Positions 20,648-29,017 of a stretch of DNA of 64,000 nucleotides are shown here, one piece after another; positions within the stretch are counted from its first letter, which is position 1; the number at the start of each line of letters is the position of its first letter. This DNA comes from Qingshengfaniella alkalisoli (GTDB taxonomy: Bacteria > Pseudomonadota > Alphaproteobacteria > Rhodobacterales > Rhodobacteraceae). The position numbers and the translations under genes are program-made. The notes under the pieces are model-generated. The model worked only from the letters and a program-made list of their open reading frames with translations, did no database searches and was not told where the DNA came from. The stretch is from assembly GCF_007855645.1 (NCBI RefSeq), contig NZ_CP042261.1, forward strand, positions 538,501 through 602,500. Reading direction: 5' to 3'.

Positions 20648-21517
20648 TCAGGCCACGCGTTCGAGCGATTTCTTCGGCGTGATGCCCAGTTGGGCGCAGA
20701 TCTGCTTGGTCAGTTCGGGCTTGTTCAGCGTGTAGAAATGCAGGTCGTCCACGCCGCCGTCCAGCAGCTTCCGGCACAGGTCGACGCAAAGCTCGGCGGA
20801 CACTTCGGCGGTGCGGCCGTCGTCTTCGGCCTTGGTCATGGCCTCATCGAACCAGGCTGGGATGGGGGTTCCACAGGCGGTGGCGAATTTGCGCACGCCT
20901 TTCCAGCTTTCAATGGGGATGATGCCGGGGATGATCGGCGCGTCGATACCCTCGGACGCACAGGCGTCACGGAAGCGGAAATAGGTGTCGGGTTCGAAAA
21001 AGAACTGGGTGATCGCGGAATGCGCCCCGGCCTGGAACTTGCGCTTGAGCCAGCGGACATCGGCGGACGGGTCGCCCCTGGCTTCGGGATGCGGATCGGG
21101 ATAGGCGCCGACGCGCAGGTTGAACTTGCCGGTGTCGGCCAGCGCCTCGATCAATTCGCAGCTGTTGGCGAAGCCTTCGGGGTGGGGGGTGAACCCGCCC
21201 GAGCCCTTCGGGGGATCGCCACGCAGTGCCACCAATTCGGTGATGCCCGCATCGGAATAGGCCTTCACGATCTCCATGGTTTCATCGCGGCTCGCGTCCA
21301 CACAGGTCAGGTGTGCGGCGACATTGAGCCCGTAGTTCTTTTCAATCGTGGTGACGGCTTCATGCGTCAGCTTGCGGGTGGTGCCGCCTGCGCCATAGGT
21401 CACGGAGACGAAGGACGGGTCCAGAGGCGCAAGCGCCCGCACGGTTTCCCACAGCTTGAAAGACGCATCCAGCGACTTCGGCGGAAAGAATTCGAAAGAA
21501 ACGCGCGGTTGCGACAT
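20648..21517 (-). CDS. metF: 5,10-methylenetetrahydrofolate reductase
   Basis: Reduces methylene-THF to methyl-THF for methionine synthesis. The 289 aa protein starts MSQPRVSFEFFPPKS, where the family catalytic Glu sits in FEFFPPK, and continues with SVTYGAGG, AHLTCVDASRDE, LRGDPPKGSGG and FIT-type FFFEPDTYFRF. ATG 21517 follows AAGGGTGA; the longer frame to 21607 runs through the regulatory region. It is divergent from metR with a MetR-type site between them. Confidence 0.95.
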   Translation of the reverse strand: MSQPRVSFEFFPPKSLDASFKLWETVRALAPLDPSFVSVTYGAGGTTRKLTHEAVTTIEKNYGLNVAAHLTCVDASRDETMEIVKAYSDAGITELVALRGDPPKGSGGFTPHPEGFANSCELIEALADTGKFNLRVGAYPDPHPEARGDPSADVRWLKRKFQAGAHSAITQFFFEPDTYFRFRDACASEGIDAPIIPGIIPIESWKGVRKFATACGTPIPAWFDEAMTKAEDDGRTAEVSAELCVDLCRKLLDGGVDDLHFYTLNKPELTKQICAQLGITPKKSLERVA

Positions 21518-21563
21518 GAGATCACCCTTTTGGAACGGCGCAGATATGGCATTGATGCTCAGG

Positions 21564-21576
21564 TGAAACAAATTCA
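21564..21576. promoter_or_regulatory. MetR-type operator between metF and metR
   Basis: TGAA-ACAAA-TTCA is an exact match to the LysR-type MetR consensus TGAA-N5-TTCA, in the 92-nt divergent region. It lies 47 nt before the metF start and 34 nt before the metR start, so one site could serve both genes. Confidence 0.75.
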
Positions 21577-21609
21577 TAATCTTCAAGATGAACATGAGTT
21601 GGACCACAT

Positions 21610-22530
21610 ATGCATCTTGAGTTCCGACACCTGCGCACGGTCAAGGCCATCCATGACGCGGGCGGTCTGGCCCGCGCAGCCGATGTGTTGAACATAACGC
21701 AATCGGCGCTGTCTCACCAGATCAAGGGTCTGGAAGAGCAGGCGGGCGTGGAGTTGTTCATCCGTAAGTCCAAGCCGATGAAGCTGTCGCCCGCGGGGAT
21801 GAAGCTGTTGCGGCTGGCCGAAAAGATCCTGCCCGAGGTTGCCGCGCTGGAAGAGGAACTGAAAGGCGTCCGGTCTGGCCGGTCGGGGCGCCTGCATATC
21901 GCCATTGAATGCCATGCCTGTTTCGAGTGGCTGTTTCCCGTGCTGGAGGAGTTCCGCAAATCCTGGCCTGATGTGGATGTCGATATCCGTCCGGGGCTGG
22001 CCTTTGGTGCGATCCCCGCGCTGCAGAAAGAAGAACTCGATCTCGTGGTGTCATCCGATCCCGAGGATCTGGACGGGGTGACGTTTTCACCGCTGTTTGA
22101 CTATGAGCCGGTTTTCGTGGCCTCGCGCCAGCATCCGCTGGCCAGAAAGCCCTATGTCGAGGCGGAGGATTTCATCGGCCAGACCCTGATCACCTACCCG
22201 GTGGAAGAGGCGCGGCTGGATGTGTTTTCGCAGCTTCTGCACCCGGCGGGCGTGCGCCCGGCGGCTGTACGGCGGGTAGAATTGACGGCGGTGATCCTGC
22301 TGTTGGTGGCATCCAACCGAGGCGTGGCGGTGCTGCCTGACTGGGTGGTGCGCGAGGTGCGCTACAATTCGGATTACGTGACGCTGCCATTGACCAAGGT
22401 GGGCGTCACACGGCGTCTTTACGCGGCGATGCGGACCGCCGATATGTCGAAGCCGTATATGGAAGATATCGTCGAACTGGCGCGCACGGAGCCGTTGAAG
22501 CTGCAAGCCGCGCCCGATCCCGAAAAGTGA
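21610..22530 (+). CDS. metR: LysR-family regulator, probably MetR
   Basis: A 306 aa LysR-type regulator: N-terminal winged helix (residues 1-60; ITQSALSHQIKGLEEQAGVE is the recognition region) and a periplasmic-binding-like effector domain. The MetR assignment rests on divergence from metF, the TGAA-N5-TTCA site between them and MetR-like features (IECHACFEWLFP, RRLYAAMR). MetR activates methionine genes with homocysteine as coregulator in enteric bacteria (established there, inferred here). Confidence 0.88.
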   Translation: MHLEFRHLRTVKAIHDAGGLARAADVLNITQSALSHQIKGLEEQAGVELFIRKSKPMKLSPAGMKLLRLAEKILPEVAALEEELKGVRSGRSGRLHIAIECHACFEWLFPVLEEFRKSWPDVDVDIRPGLAFGAIPALQKEELDLVVSSDPEDLDGVTFSPLFDYEPVFVASRQHPLARKPYVEAEDFIGQTLITYPVEEARLDVFSQLLHPAGVRPAAVRRVELTAVILLLVASNRGVAVLPDWVVREVRYNSDYVTLPLTKVGVTRRLYAAMRTADMSKPYMEDIVELARTEPLKLQAAPDPEK

Positions 22531-22610
22531 CGTAGCGCGGGAGGGCCGCAAAGCCTTGGCATCGCGGGACTTGCCAAGTATACGCGCCCCCGTAGTTTCA
22601 GGAGCATCCG

Positions 22611-23405
22611 ATGCAGGGCAGCGCAAATATCAATGTCATGATCAAGGCCGCACGCAAGGCGGGCCGGTCGCTGGTCAAGGACTTTCGTGAGGTCGAGAAC
22701 CTTCAGGCCACGATGAAAGGGCCGGGGGATTTCGTGTCGCGCGCCGATATTGCGGCGGAGAAAATCCTGAAGGAAGAATTGCTTGGCGCGCGGCCGAATT
22801 ACGGTTGGCTGGCCGAGGAAAGCGGCAAGGAAATCGAGGGCGCTGATCCGACACGCCGCTGGATCGTGGACCCGCTGGACGGAACCACCAACTTCCTGCA
22901 CGGCATGCCGCATTGGGCAATCTCGATCGCGCTGGAACATAAGGGCGAGATCGTCGCGGGCGTCGTGTTCGATCCGGCCAAGGACGAGATGTTCTACGCC
23001 GAAAAAGGCGCGGGTGCGTGGCTGAATAACAGCCAGCGTCTGCGCGTGTCGGGCCGCAACCGGATGATCGAGGCGGTATTCGCCACGGGGCTGCCCTTTG
23101 GCGGGCGTGCCGATCTGCCGGCGACGCTGCAGGATCTGGCGCGTATCCTGCCGCAAACAGCGGGCGTGCGGCGCTGGGGCGCAGCGGCGCTGGATCTCGC
23201 CTATGTGGCTGCGGGCCGCTATGACGGGTTCTGGGAACGCGGCCTCAATTCCTGGGACATGGCGGCGGGTCTTTTGATCGTGAAGGAAGCCGGTGGTCTG
23301 CTGGCGCCCGTGCGCGAAGGCCGCGATATCATGGATGACCGCGCGGTGATCTGTGCGAACGAGCCCCTGTTCGATCAGCTCGTGAAGCTCGTCCGCGACG
23401 AATAA
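22611..23405 (+). CDS. suhB: Inositol-1-monophosphatase family protein
   Basis: A 264 aa member of the Mg-dependent inositol monophosphatase family. It has LAEESGKE, the metal site WIVDPLDGTTNFLHGMP (about residues 83-99) and the C-terminal WDMAAGLLIVKEAGG. Proteobacterial SuhB proteins also bind RNA polymerase/Nus factors during rRNA transcription; which role applies here is not shown. It starts 80 nt after metR and ends directly against the convergent GFA gene. Confidence 0.93.
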   Translation: MQGSANINVMIKAARKAGRSLVKDFREVENLQATMKGPGDFVSRADIAAEKILKEELLGARPNYGWLAEESGKEIEGADPTRRWIVDPLDGTTNFLHGMPHWAISIALEHKGEIVAGVVFDPAKDEMFYAEKGAGAWLNNSQRLRVSGRNRMIEAVFATGLPFGGRADLPATLQDLARILPQTAGVRRWGAAALDLAYVAAGRYDGFWERGLNSWDMAAGLLIVKEAGGLLAPVREGRDIMDDRAVICANEPLFDQLVKLVRDE

Positions 23406-23777
23406 TTACCTGTCGGACGGGTGGTTCACGCCGTCCGCCCACGGCACTTCCCCAAGATCACGCGGGTTGACGCCCTCGATCGCGCCCGCATTCACGCCGT
23501 ACTGGTTCGGGTTGGACCGGCGGCGATGGTGCGTGTAGATCCCGCATGTGGCGCAGAAGTAATGTTCTGCCGCCTTCGTGCCCCATTGGTACAGGCTGAG
23601 CGCCTCGGCGCCCTTGATCACTTCGAGATCGGGCAGGGCGACGGATACGGCGATGGCTCCGCGGCGGCGGCAATAGCTGCAGTCGCAGCGTCGCGCGTCG
23701 GAGAAATCATCGTTTGCGAGCCTGATACGAAGCTCGACCGCGCCGCAATGGCAGGTCAGGCGTCTGTGGGATGGCAT
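23406..23777 (-). CDS. GFA-family (glutathione-dependent formaldehyde-activating) protein
   Basis: A 123 aa zinc protein of the GFA/CENP-V fold: CHCGAVELRI (Cys pair), CDCSYCRRRGA and the later FCATCGIYTHHRRR, all zinc ligands. Function in this organism is unknown; the family covers a wide range. ATG 23777 shares a base with the stop of the upstream rhomboid gene (TAATG), so the two are likely cotranslated. A longer frame to 24530 is a shadow of the rhomboid gene. Confidence 0.9.
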   Translation of the reverse strand: MPSHRRLTCHCGAVELRIRLANDDFSDARRCDCSYCRRRGAIAVSVALPDLEVIKGAEALSLYQWGTKAAEHYFCATCGIYTHHRRRSNPNQYGVNAGAIEGVNPRDLGEVPWADGVNHPSDR

Positions 23778-24523
23778 TAGCGTTTCCTTCTGACGGTTGG
23801 GATGCTGGTGCGGGACATGCGGTAGCGTGCCTCCGGGTGCTCTGGATGGCCATGGGTGCGGCGCCAGAAGGCGGGGCCGCCCTTGGACAGCCACAGGGGC
23901 AGGATCAGGACTGCGCCCGCGACGAAGCCGCCGATATGCGCCCAATAGGCGACGCCGCCTTCGCCTGTCATGGATCCCGCGCCATTGAACAGTTGCAGGG
24001 CAAACCAGATGCCCAGCGTTACCCATGCGGGCATCGGGAAGATCTTGAAGAAGATGATGATGATCAGGGTGACATCGACGCGGGCGCGCGGAAACATCAG
24101 AAGATAGCCCCCCATGACGCCGGCGATGGCACCCGATGCGCCCACGAGCGGCACAGTAGACAAGGGGGACGTCATCACCTGCGCGAGACCCGCCGCGATA
24201 CCGCAAGCCATGTAGAAGGCCAGATAGAGCGTGTGGCCGAGCTGGTCTTCCAGATTGTCGCCGAAGATGAACAAGAACAGCATGTTGCCCAGCAGGTGCA
24301 TCCAACCCCCATGCAGGAACATCGAGGTGATCATCCCGGTCAGGCCGTCGCCTTGCGTGATCCGCGCGGGAATGATGGCGTAGTTCCAGAAGAACTGGCC
24401 CAGAAGTTGCGGGTTCTGGAAGATCGATTGATAGCCCAGAAACACCACGACGTTGATCATGATCAGCGCGTAATTGACAAAGGGTGTCGAATTGGAAGGG
24501 TTGTGGTCCCTGATGGGGAACAT
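23777..24523 (-). CDS. Rhomboid-family intramembrane serine protease
   Basis: A 248 aa polytopic membrane protein with six or so hydrophobic segments. HGGWMHLLGNMLFL matches the HxxxN rhomboid region, the nucleophile Ser is in GASGAIAGVMGGY and the catalytic His in AHIGGFVAGA. Intramembrane cleavage of helical substrates is family knowledge. The tail after the last helix is basic. It is upstream of, and overlaps, the GFA-family gene. Confidence 0.92.
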   Translation of the reverse strand: MFPIRDHNPSNSTPFVNYALIMINVVVFLGYQSIFQNPQLLGQFFWNYAIIPARITQGDGLTGMITSMFLHGGWMHLLGNMLFLFIFGDNLEDQLGHTLYLAFYMACGIAAGLAQVMTSPLSTVPLVGASGAIAGVMGGYLLMFPRARVDVTLIIIIFFKIFPMPAWVTLGIWFALQLFNGAGSMTGEGGVAYWAHIGGFVAGAVLILPLWLSKGGPAFWRRTHGHPEHPEARYRMSRTSIPTVRRKR

Positions 24524-24602
24524 GGTGCACCTTTACGTCTGGCGTTTGATGACTGCGTAGCCCAATCGCGCGGAAGGGTCACCCGAAAGCGGTATTGCCG
24601 TC

Positions 24603-24630
24603 TTTACACGCGGTGTCACATGAGTATTGT
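24603..24630 (+). promoter_or_regulatory. Candidate promoter of tRNA-Leu
   Basis: TTTACA (24603-24608), a 16-nt spacer and TATTGT (24625-24630) stand 16 nt before the tRNA-Leu 5' end, followed by a GC-rich CCGCGC discriminator as is common for stable RNA genes. Confidence 0.55.
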
Positions 24631-24646
24631 CCGCGCACCTGCTGCG

Positions 24647-24731
<85 letters not shown>

Positions 24732-24874
24732 CTGGAATGTTCCTTCGTCATCGTCGGTCTGAAAACTTGATCCATCTGATCTGTCGATTGGCGATCAGTC
24801 GTCGGGATTCTGTCGTGCGGCAGTGGGTCGTTGATCATGAAACACCACGATCTCAACTGCTTGGCAGGAGAAAA

Positions 24875-24958
24875 TGGTGGGCGACCCTGGAATCGAACCA
24901 GGCGTGGGTCTCCCCGGCGGAGTTACAGTCCGCTGCCGCACCTTGCAGCACGTCGCCC
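24875..24958 (-). tRNA. tRNA-Tyr (anticodon GUA)
   Basis: An 84-nt class II tRNA on the minus strand. The acceptor GGGCGAC pairs with GTCGCCC, discriminator A, CCA encoded (24875-24877 on + reads TGG). The anticodon arm GCGGA-CTGTAAC-TCCGC gives GTA. A long variable arm and T arm CCTGGTTCGATTCCAGG fit tRNA-Tyr. Confidence 0.95.
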
Positions 24959-24971
24959 TGACGTGGGGCGT

Positions 24972-25000
24972 GGAATATCCGTAGCGTTCTGGGGCGTCAA
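24972..25000 (-). promoter_or_regulatory. Candidate promoter of tRNA-Tyr
   Basis: On the minus strand TTGACG (24995-25000), a 17-nt spacer and TATTCC (24972-24977) lie 14 nt upstream of the tRNA-Tyr 5' end, a good sigma70-type arrangement with a GC-rich discriminator. Confidence 0.65.
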
Positions 25001-25070
25001 CCAGAAAAATCCTTGTCAGACGCAAGGGCATGTATCATTGTCCCGACCTCTTGGAACCAAGGATATTTCC

Positions 25071-25871
25071 GTGAACAAAAAGCCGAAATGGGTCATCGAA
25101 AAAGAACAGTTGCGGCGCGTGGCGGCGAAGGAAACGGTATGGCTGTTCGGCCTGCACGCGGTGCGCGATGCGCTGCTTAATCCAGCACGTGAAAAGAAGC
25201 AGCTGATTTTGACGCGCAATGCGGCCGATCGGCTGGGCGATGCGGTCGAGCAGGGTGGCATAGAGCCGGAGATCGTCGATGCGCGCAAGTTCTCTGCGCC
25301 GCTTGATCCGGGATCGGTGCATCAGGGTGCCGCGCTGGAGGTCAAGCCGCTGGATTGGGGCAGTGTAGGTGACCGATGCGTGCCCCAAGGCGATGCTGCG
25401 CCTCTTGTGGTGCTTCTGGACCGCGTGACCGACCCGCATAACGTGGGAGCGATTTTGCGGTCGGCCGAGGTATTCGGGGCATGCGCGGTGATCGCGACAC
25501 AACGCCACGCGGCGCCCGAAACGGGGGCTTTGGCGAAAACGGCCTCTGGTGCTTTGGAACGGCAACCCTATCTGAGGGTGAAGAATTTGGCGACGAGCAT
25601 GGGGGAACTTCGCGATATGGGCTATGTCCTGCTCGGGCTGGACGGAACGGCCGAGGTCAGCGTCGATAATGCCGTGATCGGTCATGCGGCGCGCCCGGTT
25701 GCACTCGTGATGGGCGCTGAGGGGCCGGGACTGCGCGAGAAGACGAAGGAAACCTGCGACATGCTGGTGAAGATTCCATTCGCGCGTGAATTCGGATCGT
25801 TGAACGTATCTAACGCGGCTGCGGTTGCGCTATACGCGACCGCGCAGCGCCAGGGTGGCCATGCCGCATAA
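25071..25871 (+). CDS. rlmB: 23S rRNA 2'-O-methyltransferase (SpoU/TrmH family, RlmB-like)
   Basis: A 266 aa SPOUT methyltransferase: N-terminal substrate-binding domain (WLFGLHAVRDAL), then VVLLDRVTDPHNVGAILRSA, VMGAEGPGLREKT and FGSLNVSNAAAVALY, the three SpoU motifs of the RlmB group, which methylates G2251 of 23S rRNA in E. coli. The start is GTG 25071, with AAGGA seven nt upstream; an ATG further upstream (24831) would run through tRNA-Tyr. The end overlaps the next gene by 11 nt. Confidence 0.93.
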   Translation: MNKKPKWVIEKEQLRRVAAKETVWLFGLHAVRDALLNPAREKKQLILTRNAADRLGDAVEQGGIEPEIVDARKFSAPLDPGSVHQGAALEVKPLDWGSVGDRCVPQGDAAPLVVLLDRVTDPHNVGAILRSAEVFGACAVIATQRHAAPETGALAKTASGALERQPYLRVKNLATSMGELRDMGYVLLGLDGTAEVSVDNAVIGHAARPVALVMGAEGPGLREKTKETCDMLVKIPFAREFGSLNVSNAAAVALYATAQRQGGHAA

Positions 25872-26154
25872 CACGAAGATCGCGACATGCTGCTACTGCG
25901 GAACGCGTGCCGCGCTGGTGCTGACGGGGCGGACGCAGCATGAGTTGGCGTGCAGCGCCTGTGGTGCGCCGCTGAGCAACCTGAAGGCCATTCGCAGAGA
26001 TGTGGTCGAACGCGCCGCGCGCCCGGATACGCCGGGTCATCCAAGACCTCTAAAAAAAGCCAGAACGACGAAGAAAAAGAAAAGCAAGAAGAAGACCTTG
26101 ACCCGTCGCTTCCTGTCGGAGGCATTCGATTTGATCGACGAGATCATAGATTAA
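25861..26154 (+). CDS. Small zinc-ribbon protein with lysine-rich tail
   Basis: A 97 aa protein starting within the rlmB 3' end. The N-terminal half has two Cys pairs, CCYCG and ACSACGAP, which look like a zinc ribbon. It is followed by a basic segment (KKARTTKKKKSKKKT, about residues 65-80) and an acidic end with LIDEIID. I do not recognise a named family. The nucleic-acid-binding look and coupling to an rRNA methyltransferase suggest an RNA-related role, which is inference only. Confidence 0.75.
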   Translation: MPHNTKIATCCYCGTRAALVLTGRTQHELACSACGAPLSNLKAIRRDVVERAARPDTPGHPRPLKKARTTKKKKSKKKTLTRRFLSEAFDLIDEIID

Positions 26155-26204
26155 GGCTGATCACACTGTGGTGACCGCACTTTCATCGGAGCAAGCTGTG
26201 ATTA

Positions 26205-26300
26205 TCTCGATTGCATGAGGGCAGAAATGGAACAGCTGCTCTCCTGTATTGTCCCTCGTTCCTCAACTCTGGCGCCCGGACCTCGTCCGGGCGTTTTTTA
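26205..26300 (+). ncRNA. Candidate structured leader or small RNA
   Basis: The 159-nt gap before the CoA-binding gene can form an A-B-A'-B' pattern: GAGGG (26217-26221) with CCCTC (26253-26257), and GGAAC (26229-26233) with GTTCC (26258-26262), the layout of an H-type pseudoknot. An alternative hairpin pairs GAGGGCA (26217-26223) with TGCTCTC (26236-26242). An intrinsic terminator follows. This could be a cis leader with attenuation or an independent small RNA. The ends and promoter are unknown; no known family was recognised. Confidence 0.35.
26273..26299 (+). terminator. Intrinsic terminator just upstream of the CoA-binding gene
   Basis: CGCCCGGAC (26273-26281), a CTC loop and GTCCGGGCG (26285-26293) form a perfect 9-bp GC-rich stem followed by TTTTTT. 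It ends only about 15 nt before the next start codon, which is unusual unless it serves attenuation or ends a short upstream RNA. Confidence 0.8.
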
Positions 26301-26313
26301 AGGGAAGCGACTG

Positions 26314-26739
26314 ATGGACGAAACCGACCGGCAAATCGAAACTATTCTGCGTCGCACGAAAGTCATTGCCTTGGTGGGCGCGTCAGCGAAACCGGAACGC
26401 CCGAGCCACTATGTCGGGGAATTCCTGCGGTCCAAAGGCTATCGTGTGATCGGCATCAATCCCGGGCTTGCGGGGCAGGAGCTTTATGGCGAGATCGTCT
26501 ATGCGAGTCTGTCCGATATTCCCGCCAGCATCCCGGTCGACATGGTCGATATCTTTCGGCGATCCGAGCAGGTCGGGCCTGTCGTGGACGAGGCGTTGGA
26601 GGTGCTGCCGGGCCTGCACACCATCTGGATGCAGATCGGCGTCACCAATGAAGAAGCTGCTGAACGCGCGCAGGCCAAGGGAATCGATGTCGTCCAGAAC
26701 CGTTGCCCGAAGGCGGAATACCCGCGGCTGATCGGTTAG
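26314..26739 (+). CDS. CoA-binding domain protein (YccU type)
   Basis: A 141 aa protein with a Rossmann-like CoA-binding domain: VIALVGASAKPERPSHYVG near residue 17, GINPGLAGQ, VDMVDIFRRSEQVG and the ending NRCPKAEYPRL, typical of the single-domain CoA_binding_2 family. The biochemical role is not known. ATG 26314 follows an AGGGAAG. The 3' end overlaps convergent hisE by 4 nt. Confidence 0.9.
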   Translation: MDETDRQIETILRRTKVIALVGASAKPERPSHYVGEFLRSKGYRVIGINPGLAGQELYGEIVYASLSDIPASIPVDMVDIFRRSEQVGPVVDEALEVLPGLHTIWMQIGVTNEEAAERAQAKGIDVVQNRCPKAEYPRLIG

Positions 26740-27044
26740 CGGGCGGCTTTTTCTTCGATCCCGGAAATTCCGCTGCGGCGCTTGAGTTCGGCGAGAACCT
26801 CGTCGAACGGCACATCCCGCGCGGCAAGCATCACGAGCATGTGGTAGAGCGTGTCGGCGCATTCATAGACCAGCTCGTCGCGATCACCCTTGGTGCAGGC
26901 GATGATGGCCTCGATGGCTTCTTCTCCGAACTTCTCGGCGCATTTCTCCGGGCCGCGCGACAATAGTTTTGCGGTCCATGAACTGTCGGGGTTCGCGCCT
27001 TTGCGGGCGTCGATCGTCTGGGCGAGGTCAGCGAGAATATTCAT
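26736..27044 (-). CDS. hisE: Phosphoribosyl-ATP diphosphatase
   Basis: Second step of histidine synthesis. The 102 aa all-alpha protein has [25 protein letters not shown] and [14 protein letters not shown], the MazG-like metal-binding EExxE and ExxD pattern of HisE. Its start overlaps the hisF stop by 4 nt (translational coupling). Confidence 0.95.
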   Translation of the reverse strand: MNILADLAQTIDARKGANPDSSWTAKLLSRGPEKCAEKFGEEAIEAIIACTKGDRDELVYECADTLYHMLVMLAARDVPFDEVLAELKRRSGISGIEEKAAR

Positions 27045-27802
27045 TCCATCCTCATCGGGATTCCGGCATTGGCCATGTGCTGCTTGGCTTCACCGATCGT
27101 GTGGTCGCCGAAGTGGAAGATGGACGCGGCGAGCACGGCGCTTGCGTGGCCCTCTTTTACCCCTTCGACGAGATGGTCCAGACTGCCCACGCCACCCGAT
27201 GCGATGACGGGAACGGACACGGCATCCGTGATTGCGCGGGTCAGTGGGATGTTGAACCCCGCGCGCGTCCCGTCGCGGTCCATCGAGGTCAGTAATATCT
27301 CGCCTGCGCCCTTTTTCGTGACCGTGCGGGCAAATTCCACCGCGTCGATACCGGTCGGTTTCCGGCCGCCATGGGTGAAGATTTCCCAGCGACCGGACTC
27401 CACGGTCTTCGCGTCGATGGCGACGACGATGCACTGGCTGCCGAAGCGGTCTGCGGCGCGTGCCACCACGTCGGGATCGGCTACGGCGGCGGAGTTGAAG
27501 CTGACCTTGTCGGCACCCGCCAGCAGCAGGTTGCGCACGTCATCGGCGGTCCGCACGCCCCCGCCGATTGTCAGGGGCATGAAGCAGTGTTCCGCGGTGC
27601 GCCGGGCCAGATCGTACATCGTGCCGCGATTTTCATGCGTGGCGTTGATATCCAGAAAACAAAGTTCATCTGCACCTGCGGCATCATAGGCCTTGGCTGC
27701 CTCGACCGGGTCGCCTGCGTCGATCAGATCGACGAAGTTCACGCCCTTGACGACGCGTCCGTCCTTGACGTCCAGACAGGGGATGATGCGGGTCTTGAGC
27801 AT
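27041..27802 (-). CDS. hisF: Imidazole glycerol phosphate synthase cyclase subunit
   Basis: TIM-barrel cyclase that works with HisH to make IGP and AICAR. The 253 aa protein begins [20 protein letters not shown] with the catalytic Asp in CLDVKDG, and has [35 protein letters not shown] (second catalytic Asp) and [12 protein letters not shown]. It is part of the hisA-orf-hisF-hisE run. Confidence 0.96.
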   Translation of the reverse strand: MLKTRIIPCLDVKDGRVVKGVNFVDLIDAGDPVEAAKAYDAAGADELCFLDINATHENRGTMYDLARRTAEHCFMPLTIGGGVRTADDVRNLLLAGADKVSFNSAAVADPDVVARAADRFGSQCIVVAIDAKTVESGRWEIFTHGGRKPTGIDAVEFARTVTKKGAGEILLTSMDRDGTRAGFNIPLTRAITDAVSVPVIASGGVGSLDHLVEGVKEGHASAVLAASIFHFGDHTIGEAKQHMANAGIPMRME

Positions 27803-27867
27803 GGTCTGCGTCCTTCGGGCTTGCGGCCCACTGTTAGCCTTGCTTGCGTGCGAGGGAAAGCCCCTGC

Positions 27868-28149
27868 TCAGGTGCGCTTGCGGGTCAGGGATCTGATCCA
27901 GCCGAAAATCGTCATACCGGCGCCGATCAGGAACAGGCCGCCGGTGAAGAAGAACAGCCAGAACGCCACGCCCATCGAATACAGCAGATCGCCCCAGTCA
28001 TGACCAAGGATCACGCAAGGATGCGCGTTACCTTCATCCAGACGACATCCGAAACTGCCCGCTATCATGGCGGCGGTGAAGGCTGATATCAGGGGCGCGA
28101 GTCCCGCCAGCAGGAAGAGAGCGGTGACGATCCAGTAGCGGCGCGACAT
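27868..28149 (-). CDS. Small two-helix membrane protein
   Basis: A 93 aa protein with an N-terminal hydrophobic segment (about 7-31) and a second one (about 59-84), a short loop with two Cys ([14 protein letters not shown]) between, and a basic C-terminus. It is packed between hisA (3-nt gap) and hisF (65-nt gap) on the same strand, so it is probably cotranscribed with the his genes. No family recognised. Confidence 0.75.
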   Translation of the reverse strand: MSRRYWIVTALFLLAGLAPLISAFTAAMIAGSFGCRLDEGNAHPCVILGHDWGDLLYSMGVAFWLFFFTGGLFLIGAGMTIFGWIRSLTRKRT

Positions 28150-28152
28150 CGG

Positions 28153-28872
28153 TCAGCGCAGGACCTTCAGCGCCTCGGCCAGATCCAGCGCGCCGTCATA
28201 GATCGCGCGACCGGAAATCGCCCCGTTCAACGGGGCGTCGCAGTCGCGCAGCGCGATCAGGTCATCGAGGCTGCTGACGCCCCCCGATGCGATGACGGGG
28301 ACGTTCACCGCGTTGGCCAGTGCCGCCGTGGCGCTGATGTTGGGGCCACCCATCGCGCCGTCGCGTTCGATGTCGGTGTAGATGATCGCGGCAATGCCCG
28401 CATCCTCGAACTTCTGCGCAAGGTCGGTCACGAGGTAATGCGTTTCCTCGGCCCAGCCCCGTGTTGCAATCTTGCCATTGCGGGCATCGAGACCCACGGC
28501 AACCTGTCCGGGGAAGGCTTTGGCGGCCTCAACCACCAGATCGGGGTTTTCGACGGCGACGGTGCCGAGGATCACGCGGCGGATGCCTTTCTTGAGCCAG
28601 GTCTCGATAGTGGCCATGTCGCGGATACCGCCGCCAAGCTGGGCAGGGATATCGGTGGCATCCAGAATGCGTTCGACCGCGCCACCATTGACCGGCTGGC
28701 CTTCGAATGCGCCGTTCAGATCGACCAGGTGCAGCCATTCGCAGCCCGCATCCTGAAACGCGCGCGCCTGTGCGGCGGGGTCGTCGTTGAAGACCGTGGC
28801 CTTGTCCATCTCACCCTTCAGGAGCCGAACGCAATTGCCGTCTTTCAAATCGATCGCGGGGTATAGGATCAT
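28153..28872 (-). CDS. hisA: ProFAR isomerase (HisA)
   Basis: Converts ProFAR to PRFAR in histidine synthesis. The 239 aa TIM barrel starts [20 protein letters not shown] (catalytic Asp in AIDLKDG) and has [26 protein letters not shown] and [12 protein letters not shown]. The gene lies downstream of a 145-nt region shared with the opposite-strand DUF2147 gene, so it needs a promoter apart from hisB-hisH. Confidence 0.95.
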   Translation of the reverse strand: MILYPAIDLKDGNCVRLLKGEMDKATVFNDDPAAQARAFQDAGCEWLHLVDLNGAFEGQPVNGGAVERILDATDIPAQLGGGIRDMATIETWLKKGIRRVILGTVAVENPDLVVEAAKAFPGQVAVGLDARNGKIATRGWAEETHYLVTDLAQKFEDAGIAAIIYTDIERDGAMGGPNISATAALANAVNVPVIASGGVSSLDDLIALRDCDAPLNGAISGRAIYDGALDLAEALKVLR

Positions 28873-29017
28873 CTGTCATCATCCGTCTGAAATCTGTGCC
28901 GCTCTGTCGCATGTCCGGCGCGCCAAGCCAAGACTGCCGGGCAATAAGATAGAACCCGACGTTACTGTTGAACGTAACCAGAATACGCGCGCTAGCTGCA
29001 CGGAGAGGAGGACATAT

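Noticed and set aside
23406-24530. 374-residue open frame covering the rhomboid region
   Set aside because: Only its last 123 codons are real (GFA family); the rest is a shadow of the rhomboid gene in another frame.
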